The notes under the pieces: model-generated
Seen by the model: the letters and a program-made list of their open reading frames with translations, nothing else
Told to the model about the DNA's origin: nothing
Database searches by the model: none
Shown: positions 47,035 through 58,504 of the stretch, piece after piece
Layout: each line of letters begins with the position of its first letter
Numbering within the stretch: the first letter of the stretch is position 1
Assembly (NCBI GenBank): GCA_015143295.1
Contig: CM026573.1
Span: forward strand, 6,808,434 to 6,872,433
DNA length: 64,000 nucleotides
Direction: 5' to 3'
Origin: Tetracentron sinense
Taxonomy: Eukaryota; Streptophyta; Magnoliopsida; Trochodendrales; Trochodendraceae
Program-made: the position numbers and the translations under genes

Positions 47035-49117
47035 TGTAATGACCCCAAATCCTACTTTGACCTAAATACGACTTTGGGTCGCCACATTTCTTAAACTTGC
47101 TTGAAACCCATGACATACAAGGCATAGCAACAAGAGTCACCAAAATGAGAATAATAAAATTTCGATATTTAAACAAATCATCCTGCATAAGTCTGACCCA
47201 TATAAACATAACCCACCATGAATCAAAGTAATCTGATAACTCAGTATAAAGTGACCAACTAAGCAACATCATCTAAAGTCTATTACAATTCTCTTAAAAC
47301 GAATAAGAAATCTAATAATAAGGAAACCGGTCAAGGTCCCTCACTTCCGCGGTGAAGAGATCACCTTCTTCCTCTTCTTCATATGTCTCCTCTATCTAAG
47401 GCTCTGTTATCGGCTCTGGCTCTAACCTGTCAGCAATAACAGGTTGACTGAGTATTGAAAACACTCAGCGGGTAAGCAGTTTAACCAACAACATAATATT
47501 ATTTGAACATATTCAATAACATAATTATTTCGTAAACAAATAATCAGAGTGCGTAAGAGCATGCGAGACATCATTTTTTCATTACTCGTGTGAACTTGTG
47601 AGTGTGAGAGACTCTTAGACTTGATCTTACATGATACATGTTCTTATGAGCTTACAAAATAGTTCTTATGAGCTTGCGAGATATTTCTTATGAGATTTCA
47701 TGTTCATGCACGGACTAATACTTTCAACATAACCATACCCATGTGCGGGCCAATATTTTTTTATGTTGTGCATGCATGCTTGTGAGACATGTGAACATAT
47801 GAGACTTATTTTTTTAAAAAAAACTTATAAACTTAACATGCAAGTAGATGTGTGCTTGAGTGTCGTAATTGATATTTGAGTAGGTCATCTCTGAAGTTCC
47901 GATCTCCCACCATGGAAAATCCACCATAGCATCCCATACCGAATGGTTAGAGAATTTCAGGCCTGGAAGTCTTCCCTCTCAGTTTTGGCTTATCCGAATA
48001 TCAACCACCATTCAATATAAATAGGATATAGTTTAACATGAGAAGCATCACTAACATTTTAACATAATTTAGCATAAGAATCATATCCAACATTCTTAAC
48101 ATAAATCATTCATTTCCAATATACATTTTTTAACTTCAAACTCATTTAATTTTCATTCACACATAAAAACAAACATCTTTCCTTCAACTCAAATAACCCA
48201 TCCTCCATTAGAATCATACATCAACATAGGCATATATTCCAATCTCATCACCATTCATTTAAACCCAATCCAACACCATTTCTCTTCCACCATTCTCATC
48301 CATTCATCAGTTAACAAAGCATAGAGCATAAGCTACTAATTCCCAATATCTTAAACACAAGCCAAAAACCCCATTTCATGAGTGAAATCTACCATTCACC
48401 AATAATATATCAATTTCCATGAAAATCATGCAAGAAAACTCTAAGTCAAACATACTTAAGATTAGAGATTACATAATAGAGTAAGTTAAAAGGCATATCG
48501 ACCTTTAGGATCCTTCTCTTAAATCCAAATCGTAAGATGAAGCTCCTTGAAGCTTTAAGGTTGATTTTCAAGCTAATCTTCTTCTTCTCCAAGCAAAACT
48601 TTCCTTCTTGAGCAATCTCTCTTTGAAACCCTAGGTTTTCTCTTCTCTTTACCAAATTAGGTTTAGACAAGTTAGAACCCTAAAACCCTCGAAATAGAAC
48701 TTCTATTTATAGCTTAGGGGTTAAAAACCCCGAATTCTGTAACCAATTTTTAAAACACCTGCACGCGACTGCGATCGATCGTAGCTCTCTCGTGCGATCG
48801 ATCGCACTTAATGGTAATCTGTCGCATACTACCCAGAAAAATTCTCAGGTTATTGGCTAAGTACGATCGATCGTAGCTACCCTGCGATCGATCGTAAACC
48901 GAATAGAGATTTCCAAAGTTTTTCACACTGAATGCGATCGATCGTAGGTCTCCTGCGATCGATCGCATGCTCTGTTTTTCCACCATTTTTAACACTTAAA
49001 CATTTAACACTCAACACAGCTCATCCATAATTAACACATGCATAAAAACATAACACAATATTAATCTACCCTTATTAAACAAAATAGAAACAGGGAATTC
49101 AGATTTGGGTCTCTACA
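47035..49117. mobile_element. Solo LTR, 2,083 bp, with 5-bp target duplication
   Basis: The element starts TGTAATGACCC and ends GGGTCTCTACA, i.e. TG...CA with imperfect inverted ends (TGTARNGACCC). A perfect 5-bp direct repeat AGATG lies at 47030-47034 and 49118-49122. Neither an internal LTR copy nor gag/pol coding is present, so this is a solo LTR left by recombination. Inside, at 48771-48967, six CGATCGATCG palindromes lie in three pairs. Open frames at 47003-47272, 48446-48670 and 48750-48995 are not gene-like. Confidence 0.85.
48771..48967. repeat. Paired CGATCGATCG palindromes in the solo LTR
   Basis: Six sites of NCGATCGATCGN start at about 48771, 48794, 48862, 48884, 48934 and 48955. 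They form three pairs with 21-23 bp spacing within a pair; pairs are 72-91 bp apart. The intervening sequence differs, though linkers such as TAGCTCTCTC, TAGCTACCC and TAGGTCTCC are alike. Confidence 0.85.
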
Positions 49118-49122
49118 AGATG

Positions 49123-52100
49123 TCATCATTGTTGGAGACGTTTGTGATGTCAAAGCAAGGCATGGTGGAGGCACCCCCTTTGCTGGTTTCTGACTAATGA
49201 ACATCAAATTCTGATATATCTCCACCTAGATGTAGCTAATTAAGCGAATGCCGAGAAAATCCTGGTAGTGTTGGGAGAAAGCTTGGGTCGCTAGAGATGC
49301 TTTGTGTTGAGAAAAAGTCCACCAAATCCCTAGTCCTATTTAATGTGTGAAGAGAATTGTATTGTATAATTTTGCATTGACATAGATAGATTCGTCTTCT
49401 GCAAGATTAAAATGATGTGTGACTTGTGCAGGTGTCATCCCCACCATTTTGGGGTTGAATATCATTTAGTTTCATTAATATATCATAAGAGGAAACACAA
49501 TTACAGTGCATTTTACAAAACTTTGTCCATTTTTTAAACCCTAACTTCATAATTTATTCCCTTCTTTATCTTGACCTCTCCTCTCTTCGGAGGTTTCTTT
49601 CTCAAGATGTATCACTTCACAACAGCTCCTGAACTTACTTCCATGGAAATGTCAAGGTGGATTGCCTTTGCCCAAACTGCATTACAGAAACATTAATAAG
49701 GAAAAAGTACCAAAAATAAAAATAAAGAATCCATAACATATTTATTCATTATTTGTAAACATCACCTAAGAAAAGCAAATCAGAATTGAAACAAAATAAA
49801 CAAACTCAAAATTGTCTACAAATTAGAAAATGACATTATAATTGAAATAAAAGAAACATAATTAAAAATTGTCTACTAATTAGAAAAAGACGAAATAAAG
49901 GGGTGAAGAGAAACAAAAAGTAACTTGAAGGATAATGAGTTTAGCAGATGAGAAGGAAAGTCATCGACATCCACAGAAGTACATCCAAAGAAGGCATCAA
50001 TAGCTAATGCACCAAGTTCGAGCTTGACCACTCTTATCTGAGCTTTAAGGCTAGATTTTTGAGCTCGAGTTGAGCCCAAGCCTAGCTTGAACAAATTAAA
50101 GCCGATCTCAAGCTTGGCTCAACTTGTCTCAACTCAGCTTGAATACACCCGTAGCTCCAGGCGATGTTAAATTCTAACATTTTATAAGTAGGTCATGAAA
50201 TAGCAAGTTGTTTGCTATATTAAAAAATGTGAAACGTTTTAAGGCTTGGTCATAGAAGACCTTGGATCTGATCTCTTTGTATTTTCTAGAGGAAGAAAGA
50301 ATTGATGACGAAAAGAAGTCTTCTCTGCTACAGAAAGTTGGCGAGGCTGAAGAAAATCAAAATGTAGGGTTGAAAAAACAATAGCCTCATTACTGTTGAG
50401 AAAAGAGGTGAAGGCTTTGATTGAAGATAAAACATTAAGAGTTGTTTACATGTTGGGCTCATACATCATTTATGCGTGTGTTCTTTGTTTGCCAAGCCAT
50501 TTAAGTGGCAAGTTAGCTAGAAACTCAAGCTAACCGAGTCATCAAAGCCAATCCAAGCCGAGCCAATGTGCATGAGTTTATTCTTAATGTGGATCTGATG
50601 TAAAGCATATGCATAAACATTGTGTATTGTTTCACGCATTTTCTACAATAAAGAAGTGGATTCAAGTCAGATTTCAAATCCATCTGAACCAGTGTGCTCT
50701 TGGAAATGTGGGGAACACAATAAGGAGTGAGTTGTGATTCAGAAAATTAAGTGATGCACGCACATGCAACAGTAACACTGCAAATGAATGGTCAGATTTT
50801 TGGAACTCAAACTCCTTATTTTATCTGTTAATTACTTGTATTATTACATGCTATCTTAGATAGTCATATATGATTTTTCTTATGACTAGATTAGTACACT
50901 AGTGATAGGAACATATATGAAACTTAGTGTATAAGTAATATAGTGAATCACACTTTTTAAAAATGCTAGAAATCTTAGCTTTAAATCCATTTTGATTGCA
51001 AATTAAGAGATATAATTAGAATGTACGCTTACATACATTGTAGACATGAATAATATAGTGGGAGCATAATTATAGATTAAAAACCAATTGAATTAAATTA
51101 ATGTGACTATTGAATTATCTATATGACAATGATATTGATGATCATTATCATGCATGCATGGAGGATAAATATAATAGTATAAAATAACCTCATGCATGCT
51201 TTTATAGAAATATAGATGTGTATATAGGTTGAATCCTATAATATGAAATGAATAATAGTCATATGTTTGGAAGGTAAGCATGATACAAACATGCATTATA
51301 GTATGAAATTACCTCATGACTTAGTAATCAGAATGCAGGTATGAAGAGTGAACCCGTTAGTTTAACGTGGAAAAATTCTCATGACTTGATAATCAAAATT
51401 GTAAAAAGTGTGATAGAAAGTCGCATGAGTTGCAGTGAACAAACCTCATGGCTTGATACATATGTGATAAGTTAACTCACTGTAGAGCGTGGAAAAGATC
51501 TTATAGAATCCTAGTAACAAAGCACTAACCATTTTATTCAAAAATTTCTATTTCCATCAATTTCAATGTAACCTTATGCACTAATGTGCGTGGGTGGTGT
51601 AGTTGGACAAAATATTTGTAAGATAAGGAGGTTATCAAATTGGATAATGCTATTGAGCATAAACCTAGTGCATGCTCTTTCGCCCCGACACATTGGCATT
51701 AATCCTATGGCTAATGCTTCATTCTTAGGCTTTTAAAATATGCTAATGTAGAACACATCGCTATGGTGCTTTTAAAATATGCTAATGTAGAACACATCGC
51801 TATGGTTGGTGTTCGATATCATGATCCTAGGCTTCTAAAATGTGCTAATGGAGAACACATCGCTATGGTTGGTGTTCGATATCATGATCCTATCAAAGTA
51901 TAGAAACAGATACTTTCACCGCTCTTAATTGAATAAGAATACATCACTATGGTTGGTCTTCTATATCATGATCCTATCAAAGTATAGGAACACATACTTT
52001 CACCGCTCTTAATTGAAGAAAGCTCATAAGACCACACATTGGGTTAATAGGGTTGAGAAACCTTGCCTCAAGTACAAGCCACCTTATTGAAAAAGATTAT

Positions 52101-53610
52101 ATGCAAAACACAATAAAAATGCTATGATTTTAAAATAACAACATATGCTATTTATCCCATTATTATACAATGTTAACTTTTAACATTTTTAAGTGGATGA
52201 TAAAATATCAAGCTGCTTGCTATTTTTGAAAATGTGAATTGTTTTAAGACACGGTCTTAACCTTTGGACCGCAAGTGCGATCCTTCTAGCAAAACTCTTT
52301 TTTCGTTGGGAAAATGTGGTAAAATGCTTCATAAAAATAAGATTCCATAAAAAGACCTTAATTCTTTGAAATATAATAATAGATCCATTTTTTAAAAAAA
52401 AAATTGCATTAAAAGGGTCAAAATATTGCCTTATATGTAACAAAGAAAAATTTTCATTTTGTAGGGATATTCATGATCAATGAAATGGTTCATATCTTTT
52501 TATTTTATTTTTTCAGCATATGAAACATGAAAAAAAAGAAAAAAAAAGTTAAAAGACAGGGCATTCACCTTGATAATCCCTTGGCCCAACTAAGTTTGGC
52601 AATACTAATTTTTTTTTACCATTGTAGCATATTCAGAGTCGATATTCGATTAAAGCATATGTAACCAAATATTTTCTCACTACCCTATTCAGCATTCTTC
52701 TTTTTTCATGGCCTTCAACTTGCAATAATCCACACATTCTTGATATGTTGTCTTTTAACTACTTGATCATGTTCAAATTACTTCAACCAATTTTCTTATT
52801 TTTGCACTTGCCTTGATACTTTAGTAAGCATTCATATGATCATATCAACATCCTTATATTGACTACACTTTTTTTTTTGGTTGGATATATGGACTACACT
52901 CATCATATGAATATTTCATATCTTAGTCGCTCATTTTTGTTCATTAAAGCATAGGTAATCTTATTGTTTCTTTACAATATTTTCTTTTCCGTCATATACA
53001 CTTCATATGGGTTGTTGGAAAAAAAATTTAAAAAGTATATCTATGATAAAAGGTAATAGAAGGTCATATCTTTATGATGGAGTTTAAAACAATTAACTTC
53101 TCTATATACTTCATTTTGCTATATATAGCATTTTTTGTTGTCCGAGTAACTATTAATTTTGGAGTGGGAGGGCACACCATAACATTTCTCGAGGAGAACT
53201 GCTACCAATTTATTGAGAGTCCGTGTCTATAACCTACAATTTCATTATGACCAACGCCGTGAATAACGACATGTTAGGTCATGTCAGAAAACCCGCATTT
53301 GAGACCTAATCCAATGTGGCCTTCTCCATCTGTTTGGTTCCTCTCTAGAGATGGATTAGCAGATGGAGAGATGTAGCAAACTCTTCCCAACCAACCACGT
53401 TTAGGGTTTAGGGTCTACGGTGGCATGTTGATTTGCGATAGGGACATTTCCTTTGAGGTGATAGCTTGAAAGCAACTTGTCTTGTCTGTTTACAAATAAT
53501 TCGATCCTTTACTACTCAACAAACCATATGAGAGAAAATCAGAGAGGCTGCACTTGCACATGGGCCGGTCCACAGTTTTTGCATGTTACATTATCATTTG
53601 TACTACTATG
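49123..53610. other. Gene-poor spacer
   Basis: No gene recognised. It holds a fragment of the CGAGCT-rich family (about 50030-50155, ending TTGAATACACCCG) and the tandem repeats at 51718-52020; otherwise AT-rich, stop-rich sequence. Confidence 0.45.
51718..52020. repeat. Nested tandem repeat, about 44- to 115-bp units
   Basis: The unit GAACACATCGCTATGGTTGG occurs four times in full or diverged form, and a longer unit through TATCATGATCCTATCAAAGTATAG and TACTTTCACCGCTCTTAATTG is duplicated. Step-wise duplication of different lengths explains it. Confidence 0.85.
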
Positions 53611-53611
53611 G

Positions 53612-53995
53612 ATTCACAATCTTTTACCCGACCCGTCCACATCTTAAATGGTTGTGGCTAGGGGTGTTGGGCCTAATTCAGGCCACAAAAAACCTCTCAT
53701 AAACGTGCTGGGTTGGAATAGGGTTTATTAAAAAGTTATAAAGATGCAAGTCCAAGCCCGGGCCATTGATACACCACACACCGTCGCCTTGTGGTGATTG
53801 TGTAGTTTAACCAAAAAAAAGATTATGCATTTGCAATCTTTTACCCGACCCGTCCACATCATAAATTGTTGTGGTTAGGGATATTGGGCCGAATTCAGGA
53901 AACAAAAACTCTCATAAACGGGCTGGGTTGGAGCCCAGTTTACTAAAAAAAAACAAAGATACAAGTCTAAGCCTTGCCCATTGATACCCTTAATT
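53612..53995. repeat. Direct repeat, two copies of about 165 bp
   Basis: 53612-53775 and 53828-53995 both run from CAATCTTTTACCCGACCCGT through TGTTGGGCC/TATTGGGCC and GGGCTGGGTTGG to GCCCATTGATAC. A short CGCCTTGTGGTGATTGTGTA tail lies between them. No coding. Confidence 0.8.
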
Positions 53996-54486
53996 GTGGT
54001 GTCTCAATCTGGCGAGTAATTGGGCTGGGCTTGGGCCAAACATATGTCTAATTGGCAGAGATTAACACCTACTTGAATAAACTTTACCAATAAATAGTTC
54101 AGGTTCTGGTACAAATCAGGCTCTGCTTATAAGCCTAGTAAATGGGCTGCGTCCCACAAATGCAGCTGGTACATAGGCTAATCCATTCCATACATTCCTT
54201 TACAAGATCCCTCCTCCTCCTCCTCTTCTTCTTCTTCTTCTTCTTCTTTATACTGACTATTTAAGGTCAGTCAGCAAGCATTTTGATATGTAATTATATT
54301 CAATTAGGAGTAGGGCTGTCAATGGGCCAAGCCCGGCCCATGCTAGGGTCTGTCTTAGCCCAGCCTTCACTTTCAAGGGTCTGGCTCAAGCTCTCGGAGG
54401 ACCTAAACTAGCTTAGGCCCAATCCATACCCTCAGGTTGAGGGTGGGCCTGAGCTTCAAAAAGAAAAATAAAAATTTATTTGAGAA

Positions 54487-54646
54487 ATGCTAGCCCTAAT
54501 CTCAGTCAAACTTTACTCTCAGTCTCCACTAACCACTTGTGCATTCTTGATGAGAGAGAGTGCTTTAACTACCATAACTGATTTGATAATGGATAGGTGG
54601 TTAGTGGAGGCTGAGAGTAGAGTTTGACCGAGAGTAGGGAAAGCAT
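54487..54646. mobile_element. Miniature inverted-repeat element, 160 bp
   Basis: The left arm ATGCTAGCCCTAATCTCAG continues through AACTTTACTCTCAGTCTCCA and CTAACCAC; the right arm is its inverse with few changes (about 50-base arms). The target site is not clear. Confidence 0.7.
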
Positions 54647-55179
54647 GCCTCAATTTATTTTGTAGTGAAGATTTGATGAGCAGTTCTTGTTGGGCCAACC
54701 TTAGTTAGATCACAACAGTTAGAAAGAAGGCGAGAGACAGACAAAAACATAGCCAAAGCTAGAGCCAGAGTGGTAGAGTGATAGTCATAAGAGGGTTGAG
54801 AGGCGACGTTCGTCGTCACGCGAGAGAAATTTTTTTTTTTTTGGGAAGGAAATCTGGGGTTAAGGCAGACCCGATCAACAAGTTTTCATTGGCGATGTGA
54901 TAAGCAACACACTCATTTAGCCAACGAGGCACCCTCAGACGAGTCCAATGGAGAGCTAATAGACACACGGATATCTTGGCAAAAATAGAGAGAACGTCTT
55001 TGGATTTTTTAAACAACTTAGACACATGTTCTTTTGACTATAGTTAAGAAGCTTTAACTCTTAGGGTTATACTTCTAACCATAGGTTTTAGATTAAATTT
55101 GCAAAGTGTAAATTCATGATAAGGAAAATAATCACCTCTTCACCCACTTTTTGTGCTAAGTGTCCCCATTTTTAATTCT

Positions 55180-55440
55180 TTTAATTGTGTTTAAGATTCA
55201 CTAACCCTTAATGCTTTGTTTGGTTGTTAAGAATATTTGTGAAAACATGAAAAGAAAAAAAAATTTTGGATTTCTAATTCAACTTTTAGTTGTGTTTTAT
55301 CTAATTTTCTTTTATTTTCCATCTTTTTACTTATTTTCTTGACAATCAAACATAGGCCTAGGATTAGAGCATCTAACCTAGTGTTTAGAAATAAAAAAAT
55401 TTAACTACAAGGATGAAAACTTGTTAACCATAATTCAAAA
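55180..55440. mobile_element. Miniature inverted-repeat element, GTTTGGTTGCC family, copy C
   Basis: Has the outer arm TTAATTGTGTTTAAGATTCA as in copy A, inner arms TGCTTTGTTTGGTTGTTAAG and the inverse of CTTGACAATCAAACATAG. More diverged than copies A and B. Confidence 0.65.
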
Positions 55441-55547
55441 GGGCTTTATGAGGGTGAGAAGAAATAGTCCCCTCTTCGTCCCCAAGAGAGTACTATTGCT
55501 CTTCTGGTAAAAGCCAGCGATGTTTCTATTTGGCTTTTGTAGAGAGT

Positions 55548-56081
55548 AGGGGCGGAGCCAGGGGAGCGGGGGCTGGCAATGGCCCCCCCAAATTTTTTGG
55601 AAATCCTTATTGAAGTAGTATGAATAGTGGGCCCCTCAATCCATTTTTTTTTAGTATACTTGGCCCCCCAATTTTTTTGTCTAATATAATAGTGGCCCTT
55701 CAATGGAGTCCCCTTATGCCCTTGAGGTTGCCACATGTCCTTATTGACACTCCTTAACTATGGTTAAAATTCACCCAATCTCAAGGTTCATCTACTTATC
55801 TTTGGTTTTTAGAAAAAAATATTTAAATAATTTTAACCTTAGAAGTTAGTAAATTTTAAATTAGGGTTTGAAAAGAAATTTGATATTTTTTTTAAAACCA
55901 AGGATAGGTGGGTGAATCTTAACCACAATTAAAGGGTGTTAATAGGGACACACGACAACCTCAAAGGTATTACCGGGAAAAAAAATTCTCAAAATAAAAA
56001 AACTATCCCAAAAAAAATTTTCTCGAGAGCTACGGCCCGAACCCCCAAATTCCATACCCTCAAATCAAAATCACCCCCTCT

Positions 56082-56112
<31 letters not shown>

Positions 56113-56129
56113 TTCCTGGCTCCGCCCCT
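55548..56129. mobile_element. Mutator-type non-autonomous element (AGGGGCGGAGCC ends)
   Basis: Ends AGGGGCGGAGCCAGGG and inverted AGGGGCGGAGCCAGG, flanked by a 9-bp duplication with one mismatch, GTAGAGAGT (55539-55547) and GTAGAGGGT (56130-56138). A 20-base C run lies at 56082-56101. Another hairpin element sits inside at 55756-55938. The minus-strand open frame across the left end (55446-55736) is not a gene. Confidence 0.85.
55756..55938. mobile_element. Nested TTAACC-type hairpin element
   Basis: The left arm AACTATGGTTAAAATTCACC and the inverse of TGGGTGAATCTTAACCACAA pair over about 60 bases, through TTGGTTTTTAGA. It lies inside the Mutator-type element. Similar outer arms occur in copies A and C of the GTTTGGTTGCC family. 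Confidence 0.65.
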
Positions 56130-56423
56130 GTAGAGGGTCTCGACTCTTATTAGGCTAATTACCAACTAAGTACCCCCAAAGGAAAAAAATTGTACTTGCT
56201 TAAACTCCCTCATGGAATGTCCAACCCTTTGATGATCATGTATCAAAGTTACTAGGGAGAAATTGATCTGGAGGACGATCCAACGGAAGTGAACATATCA
56301 CCTGTAAGCGTATGTTATATTGGTACTACGTGCTGTACTAAATCATTGAACATATTATAGTTTGAGAGACCAGAGAGAGCAGGCTCTGTTTGAGTCCCTG
56401 TTACACTCGCAGGAGCAGCCGCC

Positions 56424-56999
56424 ATGGCCATGGATGCGAGCAACGGCGAGGAATTTACAGTGGGTTGCTTTCTCTCCATTAAAACCACTTTAGGGGGTGA
56501 GTTCGAAGGTCAGATTATAACCTTCGACAGACCTTCTAACATTCTTGTTCTTCATATCCATTTTGAGTTTTGTCTCCATTACTTGTTTGCTTTTCTTCTA
56601 GAAATCTTCATTTCTATAGCTATTTTGTTCAAATCATATTTGAATTCCTTAACTAAGTTAGATTAGCACAAGAGGGCTCAAAAGCAGGACCTCGACGAAA
56701 CCTACGCCTTTTGAAGGTGAACTATATAAAGGAATTCACCCTCTTGGGCAAAGATGAAGATCCACTCGATCTCAACAATTTTTACCTTGATCTTAATAGT
56801 CTTCATGCTAGGGAGGAATCTGCTATAAGGTGATGAAATTTGGAGCAGACCCCATATGCCAATTTTACTTATTTTTTAATTTTTCGTTTATATGATGTTT
56901 TGATTATATGAATTGCAGACAAGCAGAGATAGATGCTGAGAGGATAGGTGTCGGAGTTACGACTGAGGCCCAGAGCATATTTGATGCGTTATCTAAGAC
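56424..56999 (+). CDS. LSM12: LSM12 homologue, N-terminal exons, 3' part not found
   Basis: Exons 56424-56553, 56670-56829 and 56919-56999 give a continuous frame: VGCFLSIKTTLGGEFEGQII and TFDRPSNILVLQEG form the LSm domain; then LRLLKVNYIKEFTLLGKDED and the RQAEIDAERIGVGVT...AQSIFDALSKT start of the AD domain. The family links an LSm fold to an anticodon-binding-like domain and binds RNA or RNA-binding partners. Intron 1 (56554-56669, 116 bp) begins ATATCC and ends AC with TTCCTTAAC 17 bases before its end: a U12-type AT-AC intron; a GT-AG reading does not keep the frame. Exon 3 ends at a normal donor (AC|GTAAAT), yet the last third (about 65 residues) is not found in the following 7 kb. Either a very long intron or a truncated gene. 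Confidence 0.85.
56554..56669 (+). other. U12-type AT-AC intron of the LSM12 homologue
   Basis: 5' site ATATCCATT (consensus ATATCCTTT, one mismatch), branch-site TTCCTTAAC at 56645-56653 identical to the U12 consensus, terminal AC at 56668-56669. Joining 56553 to 56670 restores ...LVL-Q-EGSKAG with the glutamine codon split C|AA. Length 116 bp. Confidence 0.88.
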
Positions 57000-57001
57000 G
57001 T

Positions 57002-58490
57002 AAATCGTTTACCCTCTTTATCACTTATTTTGATTTTATGAAATTTCAATTTGCTCTTTGTCCATTGCAGTGCACTTTTTATTTTTTTCTGAACATCAGA
57101 GCAAATATATAAAATTTCACATTTTTTGACTTATGATGTTTTGCTCCTTAATATTGGAATGCTCAATTTGTATCATATGTATGGCGCATTTTGATCATTG
57201 CCACATGGCACATTGACGGCAGCTCAGATGCCATCTAAAAAACACGTGGTAGCATCAAAGTATGTAGCAGATTCCCACATGGACTTGGAATGGATGTAGC
57301 AAGTTTCCACATGGTGGCATCAAATTGTTATGGTTGTAGCAGGTTCTAATGACTTTGTGGAGTGGTTGCTCCATCCCCATTCTTGAATGACATGGGTCAG
57401 GATGATGGCATCCTAGAGGGCTACTGACATCTTGGACTACAACTCTTGGCATTCACGAGACGGCTGATCCTTGGAAAGGGAAGTCAAGTATGGGTGGGCC
57501 TTCTTCCCAAGAGAGCCGGTAAGAGCTGGATGGTGGGGCTCGGTTTAAGTGGCGTGACGAGAACACGTCCAGTGAGGACAATGGCATCCCACTTGGGCTA
57601 CTGATGCCCTATAAGTGCGGCTCGTTGCCCTGGGTTGAGGCCATCATCAAGGTAGTGGTCTTGCATGCTTTCGTACTATCTAGATGCATTGCCGCTACTG
57701 GAACATGGCTATAGATGTCATCCCTAGAATGACTTGGCATTGCCTTTGTCAACCTACTTAGAGAATTGGAAACACAAGGGAAGGGCTGCCATTGATGTGG
57801 CGTCCTGGATCACTGCTTGCTAAAGTGGTGTGTAATTGTGTCGTGGGGTCAGAAGGTGGTTAGTTGCAAGAGTTTGTTAATGATTTGTCCAATGGTTGAG
57901 TGCTACAATTTAGTAACTGAATGATGTCACAATTAGTCGGTGACAACATTTTATTCTCACGTGGGTGGTTACTGATGTGCACATATGGGAAGTTATAGGA
58001 CACGCGATGTCACAAGTCCCCTTTGTCTTTGTCATGAAAAATTATAAATAGCGAACTCCCCTATTAGAACAGGATTCAGATTCTAGTCATCTTCAACCTT
58101 TGAGCTCCCCTCAATACCTAAACCCTAAAACAGCAATGCCTAAAACCTATGTCAATTCCAAACCCTAAAACAATAGCATTCCATAACCCTAACCCCTATA
58201 CAACCCTTTTAAACCTCAAGAAAGGTTAGAAAATCTGCATTGAATTAAGAGCTAATTCCTAAGCTTTTGGAATCCATACAACCCTCACAAATACAAATGA
58301 GGGTCGTATTGTAGGTTTGTGACATGACCTTGAATCTTTATAAAATTGCTTTATTGAATTTTCTTGGATAATTATTTGAGGTAGGATTGCTATTTTATGA
58401 TTTTCCTAGTTCTTGTTAATCCAATCTTGATCTTAGCAGTTAGCACACTAGATTTTAGGCCATTGCATAGTCCTACATCAAAAAGGTTCT
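57002..58490. other. No gene seen; probable transposon-derived sequence
   Basis: Follows the last LSM12 donor. It contains repeated GTAGCA(G/A)RTTYCACATGG words (57247-57345) and a stretch with several CCTAAACCCTAAAAC words (58120-58190) as in retrotransposon leaders. No LSM12 exon and no other coding is recognised. Confidence 0.35.
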
Positions 58491-58504
58491 ACGGGGTCTT
58501 TCAA

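Noticed and set aside
47035-49117. Complete retrotransposon
   Set aside because: No second LTR, primer-binding site, polypurine tract or gag/pol inside, so a solo LTR fits better.
55446-56133. Open frames across the Mutator-type element
   Set aside because: They cross the element boundary and consist of low-complexity Pro/Lys readings.
56554-56700. GT-AG alternatives for LSM12 intron 1 (donors at GTTCTT, GTTTTG or GTCTCC)
   Set aside because: They break the frame or insert several residues into the conserved LVLQEG, whereas AT-AC fits every signal.
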